Shown one piece after another: positions 6,582-14,964 of a stretch of 53,670 nt of DNA. The position numbers were made by a program, and so were the translations under genes. The notes under the pieces were generated by a model. It was not told where the DNA came from, did no database searches, and worked only from the letters and a program-made list of their open reading frames with translations. How positions within the stretch are numbered: position 1 is the stretch's first letter; each line of letters begins with the position of its first letter. The stretch is taken from NCBI RefSeq assembly GCF_036659115.1, contig NZ_JAVXDF010000002.1, one strand, 5' to 3'. This DNA is from Gordonibacter sp036659115 (lineage in GTDB: Bacteria > Actinomycetota > Coriobacteriia > Coriobacteriales > Eggerthellaceae).

Positions 6582-8900
6582 ATGCACAAGCCGCCTTCCT
6601 TGTCCGTGCGTCCGGGCATTCCTCCGGTGCTCGCCTGCGCGCTTTGTCTCTGGGCATCGTGCGCGGCAACGTTCTCACTTGCTCGGGAGTGCGCAGGCGA
6701 GGCTGTTCTCGTTGTCGGCGTCGTTTCGCTTGTCGCAACGATAGCTGCGGCAATACTGCTATGGAAGCGCCGTGCGGCGCTTGCCTGGTGCGCTCTGCTC
6801 GGCTTGTGTGCAGGCGTTGTCTGTGGATGCGCTGGTGCGGTTGATTTGCAGGCGGCGCAGCGCCTGGCATCGTGCGAGCCTGCGGCCCGTATGAGATTCG
6901 AGGCTGTCGAAGATTCGTCGGAGGGCCTCTACGGCATGCAGTGCGTCGCCCGAACGCGCTTGGAAGACGGCCGTACCGTCGAGGCGAGGCTTCGTTTCGA
7001 CGACAGGGGGCAGCCGGTACGCTACGGCGATGTCTTCCAAGCCGAAGCCTCCCTCGCTGCTCCGACAGGTAAGGCGGCAGAATACTGCTGGCAGCGCGGT
7101 ATTGCTGCGACAGGGACGGTACGCAACGTCGAGGTCGTCGAGCGCCACGACCTTTTCGGCGCGTTGCTGGCGGTGCGGGCCCAGGCGATCGACGCCCTGG
7201 GAGCCCAAGGAGGCGAGCGTGCTGCGGTCTTGCAGGCGCTTGTCTGCGGTGCGCGCTCGAGCCTCGACGGAACCGACGTGTACGAGGCCTTCAAGGTGGC
7301 AGGCCTCGCTCATGTAATTGCCGTATCGGGTGCGCATCTTGTCATTATATGCGCGCTTGTCGGAGCCGTGCTGAGGGCCGCGCGAGCACCGCGCGCGTTT
7401 TCCGTAGGCATGCAGATGGTGCTGATCCTCTGCTATCTGGTGCTTTCAGCAGCTCCCGTCTCGGCTGTGCGTGCAGCGGTCATGACGGTGGCAGGCATGA
7501 CCTCGTTCTTTGCAGGGCGAAGGCCCTCCAGCTTGAATGCGCTGGCGGTATGCATTATCGCAATTGTAGCGACATCAGCTCCTGCCGCTTTGTCGGTGTC
7601 GTTCGCCCTCTCCGCGCTCTCCACGCTGGGCATCGTGCTGTTCACGGGCCTGGCTGCAACTTGGATTGGGCAGCTCGCACGGCTGCCGCGTTTTGCCGCC
7701 GAGGCGCTGGCGCTGACGGCTGCGTCGAGCATCATGGCCCAGCCGCTTTCCTCGGCGCTGTTCTCTCAAGTATCCCTGGTGGCCCCGCTGGCGAACATAC
7801 TGACGGCACCCCTGTTTCCCCTTGCTTGCGCAGGCGGCCTCGTCGCATCGTTGGTCGCCGTCTTCGCGCCGTCTCTTGGCATGCCGTTGGTAGGTGCAAC
7901 GGGTTTTGTGGCAGACGCCTTGTGCGCTGTCGTGCGTTTCTGCGCGGAGATGCCGTTCGCGAGTATTCCTGTAGCCGTGCCTTTGGCCGCGGCCATGGTC
8001 TGTACTGTCGTGGGCTCTGTGGGGCTTTGGCTTTGGTGGCCGAAGCCCCGGTTGCTTCTTGCGGGAGGCTTGGCAGCCGCCGCTGTTGCGACTGCCCTCG
8101 GGGTAGCTTTCGTCGTACCGGGCTTTGCCGGCGACAAGATCGTCATGCTGAACGTTGGCCAGGGCGATGCGTTTCTGGTGCGCAGCCAGGGTGCTGCCGT
8201 GCTGGTGGATACCGGCAATCAGGACAGGCTTCTGCGTGAGGCCCTTGCGCGCCACGGTGCATATCGGCTGGATGCTGTCGTGGTGACCCATGGCGACGAC
8301 GATCATTGCGGCTCGCTCTCCTCCTTGAAGGGCACGGTTCAGGTGGGGCGCGTGCTGCTTGCGCAAGATGCGCTTACCTGTCCTTGCGACGCGTGCGCTT
8401 CCCTTCGTCGGTCTGCGGAAACCCTGGTCGGAAAGGATAGGGTGGAGGGTCTTGCAGTGGGTGCCGGCCTCCGTGCCGGAGTCTTCAACTTGAGCGTCAT
8501 CTGGCCCGAAGCCTTCGCCGAGGAGGGCGGTAACGCCGACAGCGTATGCCTGCTAGCTCGTGCCGATGCAGATGGCGACGGTGCGCCTGATATGTCGGCG
8601 CTGTTCACGGGCGATGCGGAGCATGCGGAGTTGGCCGAGATGGTGGCGCAGGGAAAGGTCGGTCGGGTCGACATCCTGAAGGTGGGGCACCATGGATCGA
8701 AGAACGCGCTCACCCCCGAACTGGCTGCTGTCCTTTCCCCGCGCGTGGCCTTGGTCAGTGTTGGTGCGGGCAACCGCTATGGGCATCCAGCCGACAAAAC
8801 GATACAGGAGCTTGCAGCGGTGGGGGCGCGTATCGAGCGCACCGACGAAGCGGGGGATGTTTCGTGCGAATTGCGCGCAGAGGGCATCGTGGTCAGGTGA
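6582..8900 (+). CDS. comEC: ComEC/Rec2 DNA internalisation channel
   Basis: Polytopic protein that carries transforming single-stranded DNA across the membrane. The 772-residue product has N-terminal membrane helices and a DUF4131-like soluble region. The Competence domain follows at about residues 220-500 with the landmark HVIAVSGAHLVII near 235-247. A C-terminal metallo-beta-lactamase domain contains THGDDDHCGS near 567-576, with VGHHGSKN near 705-712. That order is complete ComEC rather than a fragment. The start at 6582 follows the comEA stop; the in-frame start at 6552 would overlap comEA. No type II secretion/pilus genes are in the window, so competence cannot be judged from here. Confidence 0.92.
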   Translation: MHKPPSLSVRPGIPPVLACALCLWASCAATFSLARECAGEAVLVVGVVSLVATIAAAILLWKRRAALAWCALLGLCAGVVCGCAGAVDLQAAQRLASCEPAARMRFEAVEDSSEGLYGMQCVARTRLEDGRTVEARLRFDDRGQPVRYGDVFQAEASLAAPTGKAAEYCWQRGIAATGTVRNVEVVERHDLFGALLAVRAQAIDALGAQGGERAAVLQALVCGARSSLDGTDVYEAFKVAGLAHVIAVSGAHLVIICALVGAVLRAARAPRAFSVGMQMVLILCYLVLSAAPVSAVRAAVMTVAGMTSFFAGRRPSSLNALAVCIIAIVATSAPAALSVSFALSALSTLGIVLFTGLAATWIGQLARLPRFAAEALALTAASSIMAQPLSSALFSQVSLVAPLANILTAPLFPLACAGGLVASLVAVFAPSLGMPLVGATGFVADALCAVVRFCAEMPFASIPVAVPLAAAMVCTVVGSVGLWLWWPKPRLLLAGGLAAAAVATALGVAFVVPGFAGDKIVMLNVGQGDAFLVRSQGAAVLVDTGNQDRLLREALARHGAYRLDAVVVTHGDDDHCGSLSSLKGTVQVGRVLLAQDALTCPCDACASLRRSAETLVGKDRVEGLAVGAGLRAGVFNLSVIWPEAFAEEGGNADSVCLLARADADGDGAPDMSALFTGDAEHAELAEMVAQGKVGRVDILKVGHHGSKNALTPELAAVLSPRVALVSVGAGNRYGHPADKTIQELAAVGARIERTDEAGDVSCELRAEGIVVR

Positions 8901-8911
8901 GCTGCGGTAGA

Positions 8912-9892
8912 ATGCTGGGCATGCCTGAGAACAAGAAAAAAGATGCACTGCTGCCGGCCTACCTGGTTGTCGGCGAGGATGCACTCAAGCGCGACACGGT
9001 CATGAAGCGCCTGCGTGCTCGCTTGTCGGCGCTCGGTGACCTGTCGTTCAACTCCGACGAGTTTGCCGGTGAGACCGCCGCCGGCGAAAGTATCGTCTCG
9101 GCTTGCAACACCGTTCCCTTCGCCAGTCCGGTGCGCCTGGTGGAAGTACGTGGAGCCGACAAGCTGAAGAAGGCGGATGCCGAAGCGCTGGTTGCCTACC
9201 TATCCTCGCCGAGCGAGACTACGGTGCTGGCGTTGGTCGCCGAGAAGCTGGCGAAGAACACGCGGCTGTACAAGGCCGTCTCCGTTTTGGGCAAGTCGGC
9301 GATTATAGACTGCACACCCCTCAAACGCTACGAACTGCCAAAGACCGTGCGCGCCATGGCCACCGGCCATGGCGTTACGCTCACCGAAGGCGCCGCCGTG
9401 CAACTGGTGGAGCTGGTGGGCGAGGACACGATTCATCTGGACAACGAGCTGAAAAAGATCGCCCTGGCACATCGGGGCACCGATGCAGTGAACGAGCATG
9501 AGATCATGGGCTTGGTCAGCCGTACGGCTGAGGTGAAGCCCTGGGAGTTCGTGGATGCGTTCTCGTCACGCGACACGAACAAGTGCCTGCTGTACTTGGG
9601 GCGCATGGGGTCGGTGTCGTCCCATGCCTTGCTGGCTATGTGCACGACACGCCTGCGCGAGCTGGTATGCGCAAAGGCGATGGCTACCCGCGGCAACGCG
9701 CGTGGTGTGGCCGCTGCCCTGAAGATGCCGGATTGGCGCTGTAAAAACCATGCTGCCTGGGCGCGTGCGTTCTCGTCTGAGGATCTGCGCAACGCGTTCA
9801 CCTCCGCGCGCGATACCGAACGCGCCATGAAAAGCGGAACCGATCCCGATGCCGCTTTCCTCGATTGGGTGCTTTCGGTAACGACGCGCTAA
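8912..9892 (+). CDS. holA: DNA polymerase III delta subunit HolA
   Basis: Clamp-loader subunit that opens the sliding clamp. The product is about 326 residues and has the HolA pattern: an N-terminal AYLVVGEDALKRDTVMKRL, a central SACNTVPFASPVRLVEVRG and the C-terminal helical domain ending DPDAAFLDWVLSV. The comEC-holA-rpsT order is common in many Gram-positive bacteria and supports the call. Starts at 8912 or 8921 (nine bases apart) are both possible; GGTGAGC upstream fits the first. The longer frame from 8864 overlaps comEC and is unlikely. Confidence 0.88.
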   Translation: MLGMPENKKKDALLPAYLVVGEDALKRDTVMKRLRARLSALGDLSFNSDEFAGETAAGESIVSACNTVPFASPVRLVEVRGADKLKKADAEALVAYLSSPSETTVLALVAEKLAKNTRLYKAVSVLGKSAIIDCTPLKRYELPKTVRAMATGHGVTLTEGAAVQLVELVGEDTIHLDNELKKIALAHRGTDAVNEHEIMGLVSRTAEVKPWEFVDAFSSRDTNKCLLYLGRMGSVSSHALLAMCTTRLRELVCAKAMATRGNARGVAAALKMPDWRCKNHAAWARAFSSEDLRNAFTSARDTERAMKSGTDPDAAFLDWVLSVTTR

Positions 9893-9946
9893 GGCAGCTG
9901 TCATCTGCTCCGGATGCTGCGTATCGCCGGGCGTACCACATAATCG

Positions 9947-9975
9947 AAAAAGCCCCGGAAACGGGGCTTTTTCTT
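9947..9975. terminator. Bidirectional terminator between holA and rpsT
   Basis: AAAAGCCCCG at 9947-9956 pairs with CGGGGCTTTT at 9962-9971, a 10 bp stem with a five-base loop, T-rich on the plus strand and A-rich before it. It can end both holA (plus) and rpsT (minus), which converge here. Confidence 0.88.
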
Positions 9976-10017
9976 CCTTGATATGCGGATGGATCGCGGG
10001 CGATCCAAGAGCATGCG

Positions 10018-10545
10018 TTATTCTGCGGCAGCTTCCTCAGCAGGAGCCGCGGCAGCTTCGGCGGCAGCGGCCTCAGCCTCAGCCTTGGCAGCCTCTTCGG
10101 CTTCCTTGGCCTTGCGCTTGGCAGCAGCAGCCTCGTCCTTCTGGGACTTCTCGCGGCGCTTGGCCTTCTCGGCGGAAGCAGCCTTCATGGCCGCTACGCG
10201 CTCGACCTTGGCAGCAGCCTTCTTGGAGCCGGTGTTCTGCTCTTTTTTGGCCGGCTTCACGTAAGCGGCGCGATCGGCATCGGTTGCGATGTCCTTGACG
10301 AGCAGCATGATGCCGCTCTTGCGGTTGGAAGCCTGGTTCTTGTGGATAACGCCCTTCGAAGCAGCTTTGTCCATGAGGCGGCAGGCGGCCATGGCGGCAG
10401 CATAAGCCTCGGCACCGTTCTCGGCGGCAACAGCATCCTTGACGCGACGGATCGCGGTTTTCAGCTCGGACTTCACTGCGCGATTGCGCATACGGGATTT
10501 CTCGTTGGTGATGATGCGCTTCTTTTGGCTCTTGATGTTCGCCAT
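10018..10545 (-). CDS. rpsT: 30S ribosomal protein S20 with long C-terminal extension
   Basis: S20 binds the 5' domain of 16S rRNA. Residues 1-85 are a normal S20: MANIKSQKKRIITNEKSRMR at the start and NQASNRKSGIMLLVKDIA near 70-87. The family usually ends around residue 87, but this protein runs to 175. The extra part is low complexity: first Lys/Ala-rich (about 97-140, with KKAAAKVERVAAMKAASAEK), then Ala/Glu-rich to the end. It should form a long helix that is basic and then acidic. The frame continues without interruption, and GGAGGAAG precedes the ATG on the minus strand. The function of the tail is unknown. Confidence 0.93.
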   Translation of the reverse strand: MANIKSQKKRIITNEKSRMRNRAVKSELKTAIRRVKDAVAAENGAEAYAAAMAACRLMDKAASKGVIHKNQASNRKSGIMLLVKDIATDADRAAYVKPAKKEQNTGSKKAAAKVERVAAMKAASAEKAKRREKSQKDEAAAAKRKAKEAEEAAKAEAEAAAAEAAAAPAEEAAAE

Positions 10546-10966
10546 GCTGGTTCTTCCTCCAATGGATCTTGTTTTCGGTTCTTCGCGAAACCTTCGTTTT
10601 CCTGCGTTTCCAGTCTGTCCGCATGCGGTGCAACCGCAGGTGCATCAAGATACCCAGTGCCAAAAAGCCTCGCAAAGACCCATGAAGGATCCCGGCACCC
10701 GCATAAAGCGGGGAAGCCGTGCGATAAAAGGAAACAGGCGGGATTTCTCTGTTTCGCTAGACCAGTCGGTCACTCAGCTTGACGAATCCTCAAGTGCAGC
10801 CACGTCTGCGGATTGGCGACGGATACCCGTCGCACGTTCGTATCGCTGAATACGCAATTTGTTAGGATACCAGATGCCGGCTCTTTTTTCCGAAAAAAGA
10901 TGGATACGTGGATTTATCTACGTAGAGGCGCTGCTTTTCATGCTGGCCGAGATACGGAACCTGATG
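10546..10966. other. Intergenic region upstream of rpsT, no convincing gene
   Basis: This 420-base stretch should carry the rpsT promoter and leader, read on the minus strand, but I cannot pick clear -35/-10 boxes. TCTTTTTTCCGAAAAAAGA at about 10883-10901 is an A/T-rich 8 bp stem with a three-base loop. A plus-strand frame covering 10439-10849 is the shadow of rpsT and its leader and has no recognisable motifs. No tRNA was found on either strand. Confidence 0.4.
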
Positions 10967-11008
10967 CCACGAGGCCCCTCCCGATCGAAGCAGGGAGGGG
11001 CCTCGTGG
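10967..11008. terminator. Strong 16 bp hairpin after rubrerythrin
   Basis: CCACGAGGCCCCTCCC at 10967-10982 pairs without mismatch to GGGAGGGGCCTCGTGG at 10993-11008 with a 10-base loop. It lies 40 bases beyond the rubrerythrin stop on the minus strand. No T-run follows on either strand, so it may stabilise the 3' end of the message rather than act as a classical intrinsic terminator. Confidence 0.65.
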
Positions 11009-11048
11009 TTCCCGGCATACCAAGCGTTGCCGGTGATCGTACGTAAGC

Positions 11049-11591
11049 CTAGTAGTTCTCGCAGCGGATCTCGAAATGCTCGCGGCCGTGGTCGCAGACG
11101 GGGCATACCTCGGGCGCTTCGGTGCCGAAGTGGATGTGGCCGCAGTTGTTGCACTTCCAGGCGTACACCTCGCCGCGCTTGAACACCTCTCCGGCGTTGA
11201 TGCGCTCGATGAGCTGGCGGTAGCGCTCCTCGTGCTCCTTCTCCACAGCCGCCACGCCGTCGAGAAGCTCGGCTAGGTCGGCGAACCCTTCGGCGCGGGC
11301 GGTCTCGGCGAACTCGGCGTACATCTCGGTCCACTCTTCGTTCTCGCCAGCTGCGGCGTCGGCAAGGTTTTCGAGCGTGGTGGGAACTTCGCCTCCGTGA
11401 AGCGCCTTGAACCAGAGCTTTGCATGTTCTTTCTCGTTCTTGGACGTTTCGAGGAAGATGTTCTGGATCTGGACGTAGCCGTCCTTCTTCGCCTGGCTCG
11501 CGTAGTAAGCGTACTTCGTGTGCGCCTGCGATTCGCCGGCAAATGCAGTCATCAGGTTCTTCTCGGTTTGCGTGCCCTTCAACTCCATGAT
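11049..11591 (-). CDS. rbr: Rubrerythrin
   Basis: Non-haem iron protein that reduces hydrogen peroxide in anaerobes, using electrons from rubredoxin or NAD(P)H. The 180-residue product from the start at 11591 has the ferritin-like diiron domain, with ExxH motifs in NEKEHAKLW (near 50-58) and VEKEHEERY (near 125-133) plus the glutamate helix GESQAHTKYAYY. A rubredoxin-like C-terminal domain follows with CNNCGHIH (Cys near 155 and 158) and CPVC (near 168 and 171). GGGGGAACC precedes the start. It is inserted on the minus strand between rpsT and lepA, and is transcribed divergently from lepA. It points to an anaerobic lifestyle. Confidence 0.95.
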   Translation of the reverse strand: MMELKGTQTEKNLMTAFAGESQAHTKYAYYASQAKKDGYVQIQNIFLETSKNEKEHAKLWFKALHGGEVPTTLENLADAAAGENEEWTEMYAEFAETARAEGFADLAELLDGVAAVEKEHEERYRQLIERINAGEVFKRGEVYAWKCNNCGHIHFGTEAPEVCPVCDHGREHFEIRCENY

Positions 11592-11884
11592 GGTTCCCCC
11601 TTCTGCGACGTTGCCGCCGCCTGTTGCGTGTCGTTTTCTACGTGCATGCAATAGTAATCTACGCAGGAAGGGAATGCTGCCGGACATTCTTTATTTAGAC
11701 TATTTTTATAGCAATTGGACAGCCCTTGAGTCTTCGACAGGTATTGGCCTCCTTGGTAGCGAACCTGTGTATTCGGGCGTTGGGCAAGTGCGAACAAGTG
11801 CGCTTCGTCTGGAAAAGGGGCGCAGGGGGACGCACATGCGCTATCATGGGCGAACTACGATCAAAACCCGAAGAAACGGAACCG
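11592..11884. promoter_or_regulatory. Divergent promoter region rubrerythrin/lepA
   Basis: An A/T-rich patch at about 11686-11716 stands out in otherwise GC-rich DNA and contains the dyad CTAT-TTTT-ATAG. That is a plausible site for the rubrerythrin promoter and a peroxide or iron regulator, but I cannot match it to a known box. For lepA, a TATCAT lies near 11843. The in-frame sequence upstream of the lepA start has no ribosome binding site and does not extend the family. Confidence 0.35.
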
Positions 11885-13690
11885 ATGAGCACCGATCCGA
11901 ACCTCATACGCAATTTCTCTATCATTGCGCATATCGACCACGGCAAATCGACGTTGTCCGACCGCATCTTGGAGCAGACCGGCACGGTGGCGCACCGTGA
12001 CATGCAGGCGCAGCTGCTGGACAGCATGGACATCGAGCGCGAGCGCGGCATCACCATCAAAAGCCAAGCCGTGCGCGTGGACTATGCTGCCGATGACGGC
12101 CAGACCTACCAGTTCAACTTGATAGACACGCCGGGACACGTGGACTTCACCTACGAGGTGAGCCGATCCTTGGCCGCTTGCGAGGGCGCGGTGCTGGTAG
12201 TGGATGCCACGCAGGGCGTTGAGGCCCAGACCGTGGCCAACGCCATGCTGGCTATGAATGCGAACCTGGAGATCATTCCCCTGATCAACAAGATAGACCT
12301 GCCCGCCGCCGAGCCCGAGCGCGTGCGCGAGGAGATCGAAGAGGGCCTAGCCATCCCCGCCGACGACGCGGTGCTGGCTTCGGGCAAGACCGGCGTGGGC
12401 GTACATGATCTGCTGGAAGCCGTGGTGTACAACATACCAGCTCCTGTGGGCGATGCGGAGGCGCCCTTGCGCGCCCTTATCTTCGACTCGTACTTCGATG
12501 CGTACCGTGGTGTGGTGGCGCTGGTGCGTGTGGTGGACGGCTCTATGAAGAAGGGCGACCGCATCCGCATGCTGGCCACTAAGACCGAGGCCTTGGTGGA
12601 GGAAGTGGGTGCCCGCCGCCCGGTGGAGACGCCCATGCCCGCACTCGGGGTGGGAGAGGTGGGCTACCTGGTCACCGGCCTGAAGGATGTGAGCCAGGTC
12701 AAGGTAGGCGACACTATCACTTCGTTGGCGCGGGGTGTGGACGAGCCCCTTCCGGGCTATCGCGAGGCAAAGCCTATGGTGTTCACCGGCCTGTTCCCCC
12801 TCGAAGGCGACCAGTACGAGCCGCTCAAAGAGGCGCTTGAGAAGCTGGCCCTGAACGACCCGGCGCTTGCTTGGGAGCCGGAGAAGTCCCATGCGCTCGG
12901 CTTCGGCTTCCGTGTGGGGTTTTTGGGGCTGTTGCACATGGAGGTCATCAAGGAGCGCCTTGAGCGCGAGTTCAGCCTTGACCTGCTGGCCACGGCTCCG
13001 AGCGTGGAGTACCACGTGTTCCGGGCGGGCGGCGAGATGCTGTCCTTGCACTCTCCGCAGGAGATGCCCGACCCCGGCGAGATCGAGCATATCGAGGAGC
13101 CGTACCTAAAAGCCAAGATACTCATCCCTCCCGACTACGTGGGCGCGGTCATGGACCTGACGGTGGCGCGACGCGGTACGTTCGTCACCATGAACTACCT
13201 ATCGCCGACGACGGTGGAGCTAATCTGGGATATCCCGCTTTCCGAGCTGATCATGGACTACTTCGACCGTCTGAAGTCCAACACGAAGGGGTATGCGAGC
13301 CTCGACTACGAGTTCGATGGCTACAGGCCCTCCAAGCTGGTGAAGCTGGACATCCTGCTGTCGGGCAAGCCGATCGACGCGCTGTCGTTCATCGTGCATA
13401 AGGACAAGGCCTACGACCGTGGGCGCGTGCTCACGGAGAAGCTCAAAGAGATCATTCCGCGCCAGATGTTCGAGGTACCCATCCAGGCTGCCATCGGTGG
13501 ACGCGTGCTGTCGCGCGAAACGGTGAAGGCCAAGCGCAAGGACGTGCTCGCGAAGTGCTACGGCGGCGATATCAGTCGCAAGCGTAAGCTGCTGGAAAAG
13601 CAAAAGGCCGGCAAGAAGCGCATGAAGAACATCGGCAACGTGGAAGTACCGCAAGAGGCCTTCATGGCCATACTGAAGGTTGACGACTAG
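11885..13690 (+). CDS. lepA: Elongation factor 4 (LepA) GTPase
   Basis: Ribosome-associated GTPase that affects translation initiation and elongation fidelity. The 601-residue product begins with IRNFSIIAHIDHGKSTL, containing the P-loop, followed by RGITIKSQAVR (switch I), DTPGHVDF (G3) and NKIDLPAA (G4). The LepA-specific C-terminal domain is intact, including AIGGRVLSRETVKAKRKDVL and the KCYGGDISRKRKLLEKQKAG segment. Length matches the family exactly when the ATG at 11885 is used. GTPases of this type act in the cytoplasm. It heads a run of plus-strand genes through hemW. Confidence 0.96.
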   Translation: MSTDPNLIRNFSIIAHIDHGKSTLSDRILEQTGTVAHRDMQAQLLDSMDIERERGITIKSQAVRVDYAADDGQTYQFNLIDTPGHVDFTYEVSRSLAACEGAVLVVDATQGVEAQTVANAMLAMNANLEIIPLINKIDLPAAEPERVREEIEEGLAIPADDAVLASGKTGVGVHDLLEAVVYNIPAPVGDAEAPLRALIFDSYFDAYRGVVALVRVVDGSMKKGDRIRMLATKTEALVEEVGARRPVETPMPALGVGEVGYLVTGLKDVSQVKVGDTITSLARGVDEPLPGYREAKPMVFTGLFPLEGDQYEPLKEALEKLALNDPALAWEPEKSHALGFGFRVGFLGLLHMEVIKERLEREFSLDLLATAPSVEYHVFRAGGEMLSLHSPQEMPDPGEIEHIEEPYLKAKILIPPDYVGAVMDLTVARRGTFVTMNYLSPTTVELIWDIPLSELIMDYFDRLKSNTKGYASLDYEFDGYRPSKLVKLDILLSGKPIDALSFIVHKDKAYDRGRVLTEKLKEIIPRQMFEVPIQAAIGGRVLSRETVKAKRKDVLAKCYGGDISRKRKLLEKQKAGKKRMKNIGNVEVPQEAFMAILKVDD

Positions 13691-13735
13691 GCTTGATCGC
13701 GCGCATCGGCGCCGAGCCTTAAGGCAGGTAGGGAT

Positions 13736-13930
13736 ATGGCACGCAAGCAAGAATTCGACTGGCTCGACGATCCGTTCGACGAGAAGAAGGCCGCGCAGGA
13801 CCAGACGCAGGCGGCAACTTCGGGCGGCAGCAAGATGGCACTTGGCTGCGCTTGCCTGGTTGTGGTGGTTGCCATCGTCGGCTTGCTGATATTCGCAGCC
13901 GTGAGCATGCTCGATGTCCTGGCCTCGTAA
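13736..13930 (+). CDS. Small single-pass membrane protein, unknown function
   Basis: A 64-residue protein that I do not recognise. The first 33 residues are hydrophilic and charged (KQEFDWLDDPFDEKK is acidic with aromatic residues). Residues 34-61 form one membrane helix that starts with the small-residue stretch ALGCACLVVVV. This suggests an N-in, C-out anchor with a cytoplasmic tail. GGTAGGG lies just before the ATG at 13736. It sits 45 bases after lepA and 47 before the dihydrouridine synthase, in the same direction, so it is probably cotranscribed. Codon usage resembles its neighbours. Confidence 0.7.
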   Translation: MARKQEFDWLDDPFDEKKAAQDQTQAATSGGSKMALGCACLVVVVAIVGLLIFAAVSMLDVLAS

Positions 13931-13977
13931 GCCAGGGTTTTCTGTCCGAAATCTAGTGAGGGACGCCTGAAATCAAG

Positions 13978-14958
13978 ATGCACGACTTCTTCCGACAGCA
14001 CCGCCTTTTGCTGGCACCTATGGCGGGCGTGAGCGACGAGGCCTTGCGTACGCTTTGCCGCGAACAGGGAGCCGATCTTACCTACACCGAGATGGTGTCG
14101 GCGAAAGGGCTTTCCTACGCCAACGAGAAGACGCGCCACCTGCTGCACCTGGCCCCTGCCGAGGACCAGGTGGCAGTGCAGTTGTTCGGCCATGAGCCCG
14201 ACACGATGGCGGCGCAGGCGGCTTGGATCGAAGACGAGATGGGGGATTCCCTCGCCTACCTGGACATCAACATGGGCTGCCCGGCCCGCAAGATCACCTC
14301 GAAGGGGGACGGCTCGGCGCTGATGCGCGACCCCGAGCTGGCCGCCGCCATCGTGGGCGCGGTGACGGCGGCGGTGAAGCATCCGGTGACGGTGAAATTC
14401 CGTCGGGGTTGGGCCGAGGGCGACGAAACCTGCGTGGAGTTCGCTCGACGCATGGAAGAGGCAGGTGCGGCGGCCCTTGCTGTACACGGGCGCTTTGCCG
14501 AGCAGCTGTACCGAGGGCGTGCCGAATGGGATGCGATCGCGCGAGTGAAGCGTGCGGTCGGTGTTCCGGTGGTGGGCAACGGTGACGTGCGCACCGGGGC
14601 CGATGCCGTGGCCCTCGTGCAGCGCACGGGTGTCGATGCGGTGATGATCGCGCGCGGGGCCGAGGGAAACCCCTGGTTGTTCGCGCAGGCCAAGGCGGCG
14701 CTGGCGGGAGATCCCGAGCCGGATGCGCCCTCCGCCGGCGAGCGCATCGACATGGCGCGACGTCATGCCCGGCTGCTCTTTGAGCGCCAAGGGCGTAACA
14801 TCGTGCGCATGCGCAAGCATGCCATGTGGTATATGGCGGGTCTTCCCGGGGCCGCGGTGGCCCGGGAGAGGATCAACGCTTGCGTGACCCTGGAAGACTT
14901 CGACCGGGTTTTCGACGAGCTGCTGGAATGCATCCGAGACCATGACGCGAGAGGCTGA
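13978..14958 (+). CDS. dus: tRNA-dihydrouridine synthase (Dus family)
   Basis: FMN and NADPH dependent enzyme that reduces uridine to dihydrouridine in tRNA D-loops. The 326-residue product has LLAPMAGVSDEALR at the start and the active-site loop DINMGCPARKI, with the catalytic Cys near residue 101. VKFRRGW near 139-145 and the phosphate-binding GNGDVRTG and IARGAEGNPW segments follow. It resembles the DusB branch found in Gram-positive bacteria. The gene is followed after six bases by hemW. The exact target uridine cannot be told from sequence alone. Confidence 0.93.
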   Translation: MHDFFRQHRLLLAPMAGVSDEALRTLCREQGADLTYTEMVSAKGLSYANEKTRHLLHLAPAEDQVAVQLFGHEPDTMAAQAAWIEDEMGDSLAYLDINMGCPARKITSKGDGSALMRDPELAAAIVGAVTAAVKHPVTVKFRRGWAEGDETCVEFARRMEEAGAAALAVHGRFAEQLYRGRAEWDAIARVKRAVGVPVVGNGDVRTGADAVALVQRTGVDAVMIARGAEGNPWLFAQAKAALAGDPEPDAPSAGERIDMARRHARLLFERQGRNIVRMRKHAMWYMAGLPGAAVARERINACVTLEDFDRVFDELLECIRDHDARG

Positions 14959-14964
14959 GACACT

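Noticed and set aside
10439..10849. 136-codon plus-strand frame opposite the rpsT leader
   Set aside because: Overlaps rpsT in antisense and has no motif or start signal; most likely by chance.
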